DNA of 64,000 nt from Magnolia sinica (Eukaryota > Streptophyta > Magnoliopsida > Magnoliales > Magnoliaceae), in contig NC_080583.1 of NCBI RefSeq assembly GCF_029962835.1, positions 1,612,001 to 1,676,000 of the forward strand. The letters are read 5' to 3'. Below the pieces are notes generated by a model. That model saw only the letters and a program-made list of their open reading frames with translations, was not told the origin of the DNA and did not search any database. Of this stretch, positions 46,771 through 57,420 are shown piece after piece. The number at the start of each line of letters is the position of its first letter. Position 1 is the stretch's first letter. The position numbers and the translations under genes were made by a program.

Positions 46771-46855
46771 TGGAGAGAACCTGCCTGCATACCACCACAT
46801 CATCTCTTCTTCTTCTCGGCTCTTGGTAACTTCTCTCTCAATCTGTTTCCCGCCA

Positions 46856-48298
46856 ATGGACACCCAAAATCCCCACGTGGCAATCCTCCCCAGCCCCGGC
46901 ATGGGCCACATCACCCCCCTCCTAGAGTTCGGTAAACGGTTAGTTACTCTCTACGGCTTCCACGTCAGCTTCTTCGTCCTAACAACCGACGCCTCAGCTG
47001 CCCAAACCCACCTCCTCCGCTCCGCAAATCTTCCACAAGGCCTTAACATCATCCACCTCCCACCGACCGACGTCTCTGGACTGTTCCCGCCCGACGCTGC
47101 GATAGAGACCCGAATGTCTATAATCGTTAGAGAATCAGTCCCGGCCCTTCGGTCCGCGCTAGCTGAGTTGGCGCGGCCCACCGTCCTTGTCGTCGACGTC
47201 TTCGGCACCGACACGTTCCCGATAGCAGATGAGCTACACATACCTAAGTACGTGTTCTTCACATCGACAGCGATGCTGCTAGCTCTCCTTATGTATTTGC
47301 CAACGCTCGACGTGGAGGTTACAGGCGAGTACGTCCATCTCCAAGAACCGCTGCAGATTCCTGGCTGCAAGCCTATCCAGATCGAGAACATGGTCGACCC
47401 ATTGCAGGACCGGAAGAACGATCGGTATGGATGGGTGTTACACCAAGCATGCAGATACACGATGGCCCAAGGAATTCTAGTTAACACGTGTGAAGATCTT
47501 GAGCCAATAACGATCAAGGCCTTGAAAGAGGACCCGATTCTAAGGAAAATCCCAACACCTTCCATTCACCCAGTGGGCCCGATAATACAATCGAATACCC
47601 CACTGGTATCGGGTAAAGAGTGTTTGACATGGTTGGACCGGCAACCGGCTGAATCAGTCATATATGTGTCGTTTGGGAGTGGCGGGACGCTATCAGCTGA
47701 GCAGATTACTGAGCTGGCATGGGGGTTGGAGTTGAGTCAGCAACCATTCCTTTGGGTGGTCCGTCCGCCTAGTGGAAATGAGAAATCGGCAACTTACTTC
47801 ACATCAGGCGGGCAATGCGGCCACCCGTCGGAGTACTTGCCAGATGGGTTTCTAACAAGGACACAGGGAATTGGATTGGTGGTTCCTTCGTGGGGCCCAC
47901 AGAGAGAGATCTTGAGACATAAGGCGACAGGTGGATTTCTAACCCATTGCGGGTGGAATTCTACGCTAGAGAGCATTGTCTATGGTGTGCCAATGATCGC
48001 CTGGCCACTTTTTGCTGAGCAGAAGCTGAATGCATCGACATTGACAGAGGAGCTTAAGGTTGCAGTTCGACCGATGGTGTTGCCGGAGAAGGAAGGAGTG
48101 AGACGAGAGGAGATTGAGAGGGTGGTGAGATTGGTGATGGATAGTGAAGATGGAAAGGCGTTGAGGGGGAGGGTGAAGGAGGTGAGTGATAGTGTCTTGA
48201 GAGGTTTGGATGAGGGGGGTTCCTCTTATAATTCGCTTTCTAATGTTGTCAATGAATGGAAAATCAACCTCCAAAAGCCTATAGGAAATGTAGAGTAG
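46856..48298 (+). CDS. UDP-glycosyltransferase, UGT72 type (unit 3)
   Basis: Intact, intronless 480-residue GT1 enzyme, collinear with unit 2 and closer in sequence to the broken unit 1. The N-terminus MDTQNPHVAILPSPGMGH has His18. VVDVFGTDTF holds the Asp region. The PSPG box is residues 346-389 (WGPQREILRH through HCGWNS to FAEQ). Differences from unit 2 are spread through the acceptor-binding N-terminal half (for example THLLRSANL against SHFFRSINL), so acceptor preference may differ. The start was chosen at 46856 because the short upstream in-frame extension (MVTSLSICFPP) is not conserved with the family and follows only 92 bases after the TATA box. The expected role is cytosolic glucosylation of a phenolic or similar acceptor; this is family inference. 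Confidence 0.95.
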   Translation: MDTQNPHVAILPSPGMGHITPLLEFGKRLVTLYGFHVSFFVLTTDASAAQTHLLRSANLPQGLNIIHLPPTDVSGLFPPDAAIETRMSIIVRESVPALRSALAELARPTVLVVDVFGTDTFPIADELHIPKYVFFTSTAMLLALLMYLPTLDVEVTGEYVHLQEPLQIPGCKPIQIENMVDPLQDRKNDRYGWVLHQACRYTMAQGILVNTCEDLEPITIKALKEDPILRKIPTPSIHPVGPIIQSNTPLVSGKECLTWLDRQPAESVIYVSFGSGGTLSAEQITELAWGLELSQQPFLWVVRPPSGNEKSATYFTSGGQCGHPSEYLPDGFLTRTQGIGLVVPSWGPQREILRHKATGGFLTHCGWNSTLESIVYGVPMIAWPLFAEQKLNASTLTEELKVAVRPMVLPEKEGVRREEIERVVRLVMDSEDGKALRGRVKEVSDSVLRGLDEGGSSYNSLSNVVNEWKINLQKPIGNVE

Positions 48299-49942
48299 CT
48301 GTTTTGTGAAATACGCAACCTAGTTTAGGAAGTCTTTTGGTGTTTTCTTCTCTCTGATATTGGCAGGTGTAGTTACATATGCCAATGGCCCTCATTTCAA
48401 ATAAGTTAACACTTCTCTTATTTTCTTCAATTTTTTCAGAATGGTTTTTGACTATGTGTGTTGGGACACGACATTGTAGAATATAAAATCACAGCTGATA
48501 AATCCAATCAAAACTCCCATTCAAATCTAATCTTAAGTGATTTCGGATCAGCCTAACTCGCAATTACAATTCATATTTGTTTGTGCTAATCTTCTTATAC
48601 ATGAGTGATGCATAGAAGATTGCAGACCTATTCTTCCCACGATTGAACCCCACAACTAAATCGAAAGAAGCACCAAAGTGGATATAGTCCATCAAATCTG
48701 GATCCAATCTTATATGAGGCACGGCGTAACTGCCATCCCATTCAAAGAAATTCATTCTATATATGGAGAATGTGTCGTTCAAGGTTAATCCATTTCACGA
48801 TAAAACGTTTTCTTCCGGTTCAAAAGTGTGATTTTAGTAAAAACTTATTATTTTTAGTAATTTTTAATTTTAATATTTCTTATTCATTTTAGAGTTTTAG
48901 TGTGATTTTAGGAACAACTTACTACTTTTAGTAATTTTTAATTTTAATGTATCTATATCATTTTAGAGTTTTAGTATATGCAATCTTATTAGGAATTCTT
49001 GTAATCAAGTTAGGAATCATCTAGCACCATTAATTTAGAATTTTTATTTTTAGTAAAATTTACTATTTTGGATAAATTTTAGTTTAATTGAATTAAAAAT
49101 CTTAATTAAAGTTTCACTTTTTTAAAAAAAATATAATTTGGAAGTATGCAAATTCGTTGAGTAATAAAATTTTAAAAATTTTATTTTAATTTACGAATTG
49201 AAAGTTTTGTCTATTTAAGGAATACGGTGATCTTTTTTATTATTGTTTCAAGATCTCCCCTACATCAATGTGTAAATCCTGTATGGATAAACTTCTTGTT
49301 AAATCCTAAATTTTAGTCAACAATTTATATATTTAAATGAATAGAAAAGGTATACTCAAGGTATCTAATTCCATGGTACCAGCCAAACCAAGTAATCTCA
49401 TTTGTAAAGAAAATCCTTACAACTTAAGATGATAACCAACCCCACTCCAATAGCTTTCTTTTGGCAATTCATTGAATGCCCGCTATGCGAATTTATTTAT
49501 TCACGGCATGCAAGACATGCATGAATATCCAGACCATATACCCAAATGCTTGTATATTGAATTGGGTGCTTATTGAATTGGGTGCTCCTGTAGGACACCA
49601 AGTCATTTTGATGTATTAGTGTGTTAATAATATAGCCCACGAGAAAGAGACTCTTCGACTTCTTTTCTAATTAATCCATTTATTCTCTCTGCCGTGCTCT
49701 TTACTTATAAAAGAAATCTCAACAACTGAAGTGGACAATAATAGAGAGAGATTGGCAGTTCAAATCTCGTCTGCTTGTGCCACGTGTACGGCCAACAATG
49801 TGGAAGCACCATATGGACCATGCTCTGAAAATTTCCTTAATGAGGTAATTGTAACAGGCGGACTTGTGACTGACCGTCAAGAAAAGAAATATTGCAATGG
49901 TTAGAATATTCAACTTAAAGAAAGTCAATGCATCTCTACTAA
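48299..49942. other. 3' flank of UGT unit 3 with A/T-rich insertion
   Basis: Positions 48299-48480 and about 49385-49530 align with successive parts of the unit 1 3' flank (18700-18960, 18980-19040, 19420-19440). The 48485-49380 stretch is absent from unit 1. It is very A/T-rich with an internal direct repeat (48825-48910 and 48895-48985) of the 'tgtgattttag' and 'tagtaatttttaattttaat' type, and is probably an inserted LTR-like or other element. No gene is seen. Confidence 0.5.
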
Positions 49943-50477
49943 AGGCGTGTTTGGGCAGTGGGATTAGAAGGGATTAGGTGGGATGGGATTCATCTGGTCC
50001 TTGGTCTTGTGCCAATTCCACTCCATGTTTGGGAAGAATGGAATTAGCTTAGATGGAATTGTACCGGGTCCGTGCCAATTTCACTCAATGTTAACAAGTT
50101 GTGTAGGTCCCACCATGATGTGTGGGCTATATCCACACCGTCCACCCATTTTTCGAGATTATTTTAGAGCATGGGCCAAAAAATCAGGTAAATCTAAAGT
50201 TCAAGTGGACCCCACTATAGAAAGCAATGGGATTGAATACTTACCGTTGAAAACTTCTTTGGGGTCACATAAGTTTTGGATCTACCTCATTTTTAGGCCC
50301 ATGCCATAAAATGAGGTTACAAAACAAATGAACAGTTTATATATAACACGTGTGTTATTCTCAGTAATTTCAAATGATGGTGGATATATCCATTCAATGT
50401 ACCATCGTATTACCAACAAAGCATGGGATTAATCTTATCCCATGGCTCCCTTCTAATTCCACCGCCCAAACACGCCT
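49943..50477. mobile_element. Tourist-like MITE containing the foldback core
   Basis: A 535-base element, AGGCGTGTTTGGGCAGTGG to the inverted CACCGCCCAAACACGCCT, with TAA on both sides (49940-49942, 50478-50480). The ends and TAA duplication fit PIF/Harbinger. The middle (about 50100-50345) is a version of the self-complementary core found in the 9-bp-duplication family. It has no coding capacity. Confidence 0.78.
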
Positions 50478-50480
50478 TAA

Positions 50481-51553
50481 ATGTAATGGGAGGAATATTT
50501 GAACATTTTTATCCTCACAATTAATTTATGTGGGAGAGACCTTTGGATATACAAAGGACAAAAGAAGATATTCGTACGAAGTTTAAGATGTTTTAGCAAT
50601 TTGAAAATGTGGTATTTTAATGTTTCATGAATTAGATTTTGCTTACGAAAAACCTGTAACAAACATGCTTAATGCTAATAGGCGGCTCTCTTCTTCCTTG
50701 CATATAGCCAGAGCGGTTGTATTATTATAGATATGTGTAACAAAGGATATGTAGGGCCACCATAATGAATGTAGAAAGGTTGAGTCACTTAGCCCAACTC
50801 TCTCTTTCTCTCACTCTCACTCTATCCAATCTATCCATCCATTTTGTAGCCCACAAATAAGGCAAATCAAAACTTCAGTAGGCCACATCACATTAAACCA
50901 TTGCCACAGAAACGACCACCACTGAAACTATCCTTGGGCCCACCAAGTTGTTTATTGCTAAAATTCTGCACCAAAATCACTATTGAATCTGTTTTTTTTT
51001 TTTTTTTTTCAAAGCCCATATGAGCCATGTTTCAGATATTAATAAGACCCAAGTATTAGTGTATCTTAAATTAGTATTTTTGACATTTTCCTCGTGAAAA
51101 TGTGGGTTTTATGATAAGTTATGTTAACGTTAAGAAAGAATTATGATTTTTTGTTGTTTTTTAATATTTTGAGAGCCTCAAGAAGAGAGAGTTAGGGTTT
51201 TGGCTGTAAGTTCTCTCCATCCTTATAATATTTTCTGAATAGTATATTAATCGTCACTTTGTGTCGTAGCTTTTTTCCACAAGAGCTCTTCACATAAAAA
51301 AATCATATATTCTTTGCATGGTTGCTTGAATTTTCATTTTTTTATTGATACAATTCAAATTAAGTTACTTCTATAAAATTGATCTCCAACGTTTATATAC
51401 CATTTACCTATTCGTAAAGTCATTCCACTGGATGAATGGAAAACACATTTATATATCATTTAACTATTACTAAAGTCATTCCCACTTGGATGAATGGAAA
51501 GCATAAATATTCAGATAATTCAAAACTTCAATGAGAACTCGGAAAGTTTCAAC
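50481..51553. repeat. Repeat debris including copia-type LTR remnant
   Basis: 50755-50990 is a foldback-core fragment ending in a T-run (50993-51010). 51160-51345 resembles the 3' part of the Ty1-copia LTR at 31120-31350 and also 60460-60660 ('cactttgtgtcgtagctttttt', 'ttccac'). 51385-51540 has a short direct duplication ('ccattcgtaaagtcattcc' type). No gene is seen. Confidence 0.45.
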
Positions 51554-51735
51554 TTAATGCCTTGAGGGAGAAGGCTATCCTAAGCAAATCCCCACCCCAC
51601 GTGCATCCAGTGGGCCCAGATGAGATCGGACTGCCCGGAGTGTCTCACATCGTTTTTGGGAGCAGGGGGACGACTGAGCTGGTGTGGATGTTAGAGCAGA
51701 GTCAGCAGCGGTTTGGCCCATCCACCTAACGGAAG
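51554..51735 (+). pseudogene. UGT72-type remnant (unit 4)
   Basis: A short, heavily deleted piece homologous to about residues 220-320 of the intact UGTs. Landmarks in order are 'gccttgagggagaaggctat', 'catccagtgggccc', 'gggagcagggggac', 'actgagctggtgtgg' and 'gagtcagcagc', ending in 'ccatccacctaacggaa'. Several internal blocks are missing relative to units 2 and 3, including the stretch between the HPVGP region and the FGSGG motif. It has the same orientation as the rest of the cluster. Much older or faster-decaying than unit 1. Confidence 0.8.
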
Positions 51736-51838
51736 GTGCGGATGTTTATGTGTTGATGGACGGATCTGATGATCAGTTGGTCAAAGATGATCATGGAGAG
51801 CCACATAGCTATCCCATAGCATGGATGGACTTTGGCGT

Positions 51839-52917
51839 AAGCGGATTGCATGGTGTGGCAATCCGACCTCTGAATTGTGTTGAGGTGGCAAAGCTATGGA
51901 GGCCCACCATGTTGTATGTGTTATATAAACACCGTTCATCTATTTCGCCAGATAGATCCAAAAATGAGGTAGATCCAAAGTTCAAATTGATCACACCAAA
52001 TAAAGCAGTGGGGATTAAAAAAGTACCATTGAATTTTTCATTTTTTATTTTTTATTTTTTTTTGTTGCTGTTGAAGTTTTGGATCAAGCTTATATTTATA
52101 TTTTTCCTTCATGCAGGTCGGTGTGATACCATAAACAGGTTGAATAGCAAATAAACATGATAGTGAACTGACGGTTGACCGGTTGACATCATCTTCCCAA
52201 CTGCTTTGTGGTGTGCACTCAGCTTTGAGTCTGCCTCATTTTTTAACTCGTATTGCCTAAAATAATCTCCTAAAATGGATGGATGGCACGTATATAACAC
52301 ACACATGCATCGTGGCGGGGCCGGAGACGGATTGGCTACTCCCCCTGACACCAGCCCGGTGGCTGGTGGTCGGTGCTCTGTGGGCCCCACCATGATGTAT
52401 GTATTTCATCCATTTCATTCATCCATTTTTACATATCATTTTAAAGATTGATACAAAAAAAAAAAGTGTTATAAATCTTAGGTGGACCACACCACAGGAA
52501 AACAATAATAATTGGATATCCACCATTAAAATCCTCCTAAGGCCCACTGTACTGTTTATTTGACATCCAATCTGTTGATTAGGTCATAAAGACCCAGATG
52601 AAGGGAAAAAAATAAATATCAGCTTGATCCAAAACTTTTATGGCCCCCAAAACGTTTTTAATGGTCAACGTTCATTCAACACTGTTTCCTGTAATGTGGT
52701 CCACTTGAGATTGAGATATACCTCATTTTTTCTTTTATACCATAAAATAATCTATAAAAATAGATGGACGACATGGACGAAACACATACATCATGGTGTG
52801 GCCCACAGAGCACCGACCACCAACCAATGGCTGGTGGCAGGGGGAGTAGCCAATCCCTTTCCGGCGGGGCTATAAAAATTTGCCACGTCAACACACCACC
52901 GAGATCCACACCACACA
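51839..52917. mobile_element. Foldback MITE, host to a nested MITE
   Basis: Ends with inverted similarity: 'tggtgtggcaatccgacct' with 'gttgaggtggcaaa' on the left, against 'tttgccacgtcaacacacca' and 'gatccacaccaca' on the right. Flanked by TTTGGCGT on both sides (51831-51838, 52918-52925). The core is the common self-complementary sequence. Without the nested element (52323-52862) it would be about 540 bases. Confidence 0.75.
52323..52862. mobile_element. Mutator-type foldback MITE, copy D (nested)
   Basis: A 540-base element, GGAGACGGATTGGCTACTCC to the inverted GGAGTAGCCAATCCCTTTCC. The 9-base duplications GGCGGGGCC and GGCGGGGCT differ at one base. It is inserted near the right end of an older foldback MITE. 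Confidence 0.87.
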
Positions 52918-52925
52918 TTTGGCGT

Positions 52926-53027
52926 CCGACTTTTGCACCCAAGTCGTCCATGGTGGGCCCCAACAGAAGAATATTCGGCAATCGCTGAACAGTGGGGCCA
53001 CTGGAACAAAATAGGGAATTGCATCAC
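52926..53027. other. Short spacer between MITEs
   Basis: About 100 bases with no recognised feature; the last nine (TTGCATCAC) are the left target duplication of the next element. Confidence 0.5.
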
Positions 53028-53503
53028 GGAAACGGATTTGGCTACTCATGGCTGGTGGTCGGTGCTCTGTGGGCGCCGACATGATGCATATGTTTCATCC
53101 ATGCTGTCCATCTATTTTTCCGGATCATTTTATGATATAAGAAAAAAAAAGCCGACATATATCCCAATCTCAAGTGGACCACATTACAGGAAACGGTGTT
53201 GAATAAGCGTCGTCCAATAAAAACCTTTTGAGGGCCATAAAGATTTTGGATCAAGCTGATTTTTGTTTTTCCCTTCATCTGGGCATGTATGACGTAATCA
53301 ACAGATTGGATGTCAAATAAACAGTACAGTGGGCCTTAGGAGGATTTTAATGGTGGATATCCAATCACTATTGTTTTCATGTGGTGTGGTCTACCTGAGA
53401 TTTATATCCCTCTCATTTTTCAGATCAAGAAATAAAATGATATGTAAAATTAAATGAAACACAGACATCTTGGTGGGGCCCACAGCACCGACAATCCGTT
53501 TCC
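53028..53503. mobile_element. Mutator-type foldback MITE, copy E
   Basis: A 476-base element, GGAAACGGATTTGGCTACTC to the inverted GACAATCCGTTTCC, with perfect 9-base duplications TTGCATCAC (53019-53027 and 53504-53512). Its interior closely matches copy C (28424-28949). Confidence 0.92.
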
Positions 53504-53512
53504 TTGCATCAC

Positions 53513-54860
53513 ACAGGACAACTTCAAATGGAGTATTTTAGGTGTAAGCAGCGATAAGGCTGACATAAAAAAAAATTCTTTGCTTATGTCAGCACGATGG
53601 ATACCCTCAGGTGAGGGAAGACCTTTTTTTTCTTTTTATCTCTAGCGGTAACAGCTTATTGAGTGAGGCTCTGACTGTGGGGCGTACCTGGATGTTTGTA
53701 TAGTATATCCACTATGTTCATCCGTTATGCCGGGTCATTTTAAGGTATGGTTCAAAAAATGAGGCAGATCCAAATTTCAGACCACACCACAGTGATGATT
53801 GAACACCCACCATTTAAATCTTTTTATGGCCCATTTTAATGTTTATTTTCCGACGTCCAACCTGTTGATCAGGTCACATGAACCTGGATGAAGGAAAATA
53901 CCAAAACTTTTGTGAAATTTTTTAACTGTAAGAGTTCAATCCCTATTATGTGGTCCACCTGAAATTTGGATTTGACTCATTTTTTATACCATGCCTTTAA
54001 ATGAGTTGGAAAACAGGTAGATAAAATAAATATCATCTTAATCCAAAACTTTTATGGCTCATAGAAGGTTTTTAATAGCTAATTACCACTGTGTCTGGTG
54101 GTGTGATCCCCCGGAAGTTTTATTTGCTTCAGGTAATTTAAGACCATATACTGATTTATGCTGGCAAAGCAGATGACGGTGTGGATATAAAATGCATACA
54201 TCAAGGTGGCCCTGCAGTCAAGTCAGGGTCCCACCCACATTGCTAGTTCGGGCCGCAGCCAACTCAGTGCCCGGAAGTGGATTGGGTACTGCCCCGCCCC
54301 GGACCACACGACAATGAACAGCAGTGATAGGATGTGGATTGCGTCCTACCCCCGCCGTCTACACCATCCATTCATTTTTTGGTATTATTTTAGGGTATAA
54401 GTCCAAAAATTATGCAGATCCAAGGCTCAAGTTGACTATGCTGATATTTGTGTTTTCTTTTCATCCATGTCTATGTAACTTTATGAATAGGTTGGATGGC
54501 ACTTAAGCATCACAATAGGCCGTAGAAGAGTGTTTCATGAATAGGTTGGATGGCACTTAAGCATCACAATAGGCCGTAGAAGAGTGTTTCAACTGTGAGA
54601 ACCATTATCACTGCTGCTTCCTGTGGTGTGGTCCACTTGTGCCTTGGATTGGACTCATTTTTTGTTTTATATCCTAAAATGATACTAAAAAACGGATGGA
54701 CAGTGTGGACCCATACATCACAGTGGCCACTCAAAGCTCCTGACTGTTCCCAGCTGGAGACGGGCCGGGGTAGGACGCAAATCACTGTGATAATGGCACC
54801 CACGGTTGAAACCTTCTTAAGGCTTTTTTTTTAAAATAAAATAAAATAATAAAAAATTTT
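53513..54860. repeat. Foldback-repeat cores
   Basis: Cores lie at about 53690-54220 and 54330-54770. The second has inverted ends ('attgcgtcctaccccc' against 'ggggtaggacgcaaatc') and flanks CAGTGATAG and CTGTGATAA that could be a worn 9-base duplication. T/A-rich filler follows to 54860. No gene is seen. Confidence 0.55.
54483..54590. repeat. Perfect 54-bp tandem duplication
   Basis: The segment starting at 54483 (atgaataggttggatggc...) is repeated without change starting at 54537. Absence of differences suggests a recent event. Confidence 0.95.
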
Positions 54861-55990
54861 TACTTTTTTTTTTTTTTTTTTGCATTAAAAGAATGGAACT
54901 ACTATACAGGACAATAACAATTTCAGGCAGCCCCATCGGAACAAAGGGGGGCACTGCCTATCATATTCTGTCTATAGAAAAACTTAGTTTATCTGGATTG
55001 TAAAAACTCTCGTATAGCACCTTCCCTGACCGATAAAGGACGGGCTCCCCACGGGACAGTAGGGGAAGGTCAGCGACCTCAGAGAAGAGGAAATTTGACT
55101 GGGAGGAGCTGCCCATATGAGCCAAGCTGTCTGCTAATCTGTTTGCCTCTCTTTGAATATGAGCAATCAACATGTTTTTAGAGTCCCAATGACATTGAAC
55201 CTCATCTTGAAGCTGTAGATTTTCCACGGGATACGGTCGTCGGAGGACAGTAAGTAGGGGTGTACACAAACCGAGCTAGCTCGGTTAGCTCGCTCGACTC
55301 GACTCGAAAAAACTCAAATCGACAGAGTTCGAGCCTAGTCAGCTGGTTTTTTTAGCTCAAAAATGAGTTCGAGCCGAGTTCAAGCTCGACTCGACTCAGA
55401 TCGAATCCAGCTCAAATCAAACCAGCCCGGTTATGAAATGACTCAACGAAGTGTGGCTGGGGGCAAGGAAGGTATGCACGTGAAACAAATACCCTTTTTT
55501 TTTTCTTGGTTTTTATGTTGCTTAGAAGGTGTTTGATAAAATACCTGTAAAACTATTGCTTCTGTTTTATGAACAGTAGAATTTTAAAGGTACAGTCCAG
55601 GTGTTTGTGGAAATGCTGCAATGGCGAACTCGGCTCGATCTTGGCTCAAGCTGGCTCAAGCTGCTGACCGAATCGAGTCGAGTTGGCCAGTCAAGCTCAA
55701 GGACCGAGTTGAGCCGAGTTCAAGTTGAGGTCAGCTAGTGGCCAAGCCGAGTCTAATTGAGGCCAGGTCTCCTTCAACGAATAAGTGATCTAATGTTTCC
55801 TCATGCTGGTTGTTTCTTGCTCCGTAGCAGAGTAGCAAGAGGCGAGAGACACTCATTTCTTCTTCACGCTGACTTCAACCGGGACAGCTTTGTTGAGGAT
55901 TTTCCAGGCGAACGTAGCTATCTTAGGAGGCAGCTTAGCGGCCAGACCCACTTGGCCGAAGCACATCTCGAGCCCGGCTGGTGAATCAAA
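54861..55990 (-). pseudogene. LINE 3' part split by a hAT-like insertion
   Basis: The minus strand holds LINE ORF2 C-terminal pieces. A zinc-binding reverse-transcriptase-associated segment lies at about 55760-55985 (PPKIATFAWKILNKAVP, then a stop and shifted remains of the cysteine/histidine part). The end of the RNase H domain is at 54990-55250 (VQCHWDSKNMLIAHIQREA, then NRLADSLAHMG). The 3' UTR follows with an A-tail, seen as a T-run at 54866-54881. The two coding parts are separated by a hAT-like insertion (55255 to about 55756). The rest of ORF2 is absent. Relatives are at 20860-22315 and 37145-37560. Confidence 0.8.
55255..55756. mobile_element. hAT-like element, right end lost
   Basis: It starts TAGGGGTGTACACAAACCGA, a terminus widely seen in plant hAT MITEs, and is packed with 'gagctagctcgg', 'gactcgactcg' and 'gccgagtt' subterminal repeats at both sides. 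The matching right terminus is not seen, so it is probably truncated. It interrupts the LINE. Confidence 0.65.
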
Positions 55991-57420
55991 CCCCAAAACG
56001 ATTTGAATGAACATTTCCCATAAGAAACCTTCTTAAGGTTCACTTTGATGGTTAATTGACATCCGTTGAAACTTTCCTAAGGCCCGCTTTGATGGTTAAT
56101 TGCCATCCAACCTGTTCATAAGGTTATATATAAGAAGATGAAGAGAAGATACAAATATCAGCTTATATATAGGAAGATGAAGAGAAGATACAAATATCAG
56201 CTTGAAATAAAGTTTTCGTAGCCCTCAAAAAGTTTTCAATGGTAAGCGTTTAATCTCCACTTTGTTGCCCACGTAAGCCTTAGACGTACCTCATTTTTTG
56301 CCTTTTATGTTAGAATGATACGGAAAAAATAGATGAACGCTGTGGATAAAACCCATACATCATGATGGCCCCCATAGCCCCATCCATTCCTGGCTAGGCA
56401 GTACCGATCTACGTCCACGGTGCATGGCGTACCCGGAGTGCAATGCCCACCTTGATGAGTTACCCATTGGTTTCTCCAACTCATTTTTTAGCCCAAAAAT
56501 GAAGTAAATCTAAATACCAGGTGGACCACATCACATGAAACAGTGCTGATTGATCATTAAATTTAATATTCTTAGCCACAGAAGCTTTAGATCAATCTAA
56601 TATTTTTATTCCCTTCATTCACGTCTGCATGACCTTACCAACAGGTTGGATGGAAAATAAACATTACAGTGGGCATTAAAGTAGGCCTGGGAAATTTTAA
56701 TATTGAGCGTTTAATCACCGCTTTACTATGGTGTGTTCCACACGAGATTTGGATCTGCTTCATTTTTCGGCTTGTCTGCTAGAATGAGCTGAAAAAATTG
56801 GATGTACGGTATGGATATACAGTACAAACATCAAAGTAAGCCTACGGTCAGGGACATACCGAGTTGGGTAAGGTGAGGTCCACCTAATCCAATCCCTTTG
56901 CGAGATGGAAGCAGATTTGGTGCCGCCTGGCCTCATCCAACATGGTGAGGCCGTGAATGCGAGGTACGTCTTGATGTGTCATATTATATATACACGTCAT
57001 CCTTCTATTATTTTCAAAAATTTAAGGGCATGGGATAAAAAATAGGCAGATCCAAGTCATAGAGGACCACACGACAAGAAAATGTTATGATTCACCGATA
57101 AATTCCTGGGGGGCCACAAAATTATATTTTAGATTAAGCTGGTATTTGTTTCTCTCTCTCTCTTCAGTGAGGTTTGTTTGACCTTATCAACGGGTTAGAT
57201 GGAAAATAAACATTATGGTGGGCATTGCAGTGGACCTTAAAAAGTTTTTAATTGTGGATATTCAATCACCACTCTTTCCCATGGTGTAGTCCACATGACA
57301 TTTGGATCTAGTTCATTTTTGAGCTCGTGCCATAAAATGAGCTGGCAAAACAAATGAACAGCATTGATGTACAATACATACATCATGGTGGGCCCAACCG
57401 TCAGAGCTATACCATGTTGG
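55991..57420. repeat. Three foldback-repeat cores
   Basis: Core copies at about 56025-56400, 56440-56860 and 56950-57410. Short local duplications occur at 56035/56080 ('tttgatggttaattg') and 56125/56165 (about 39 bases, 'ataagaagatgaagagaaga'). No gene is seen. Confidence 0.6.
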
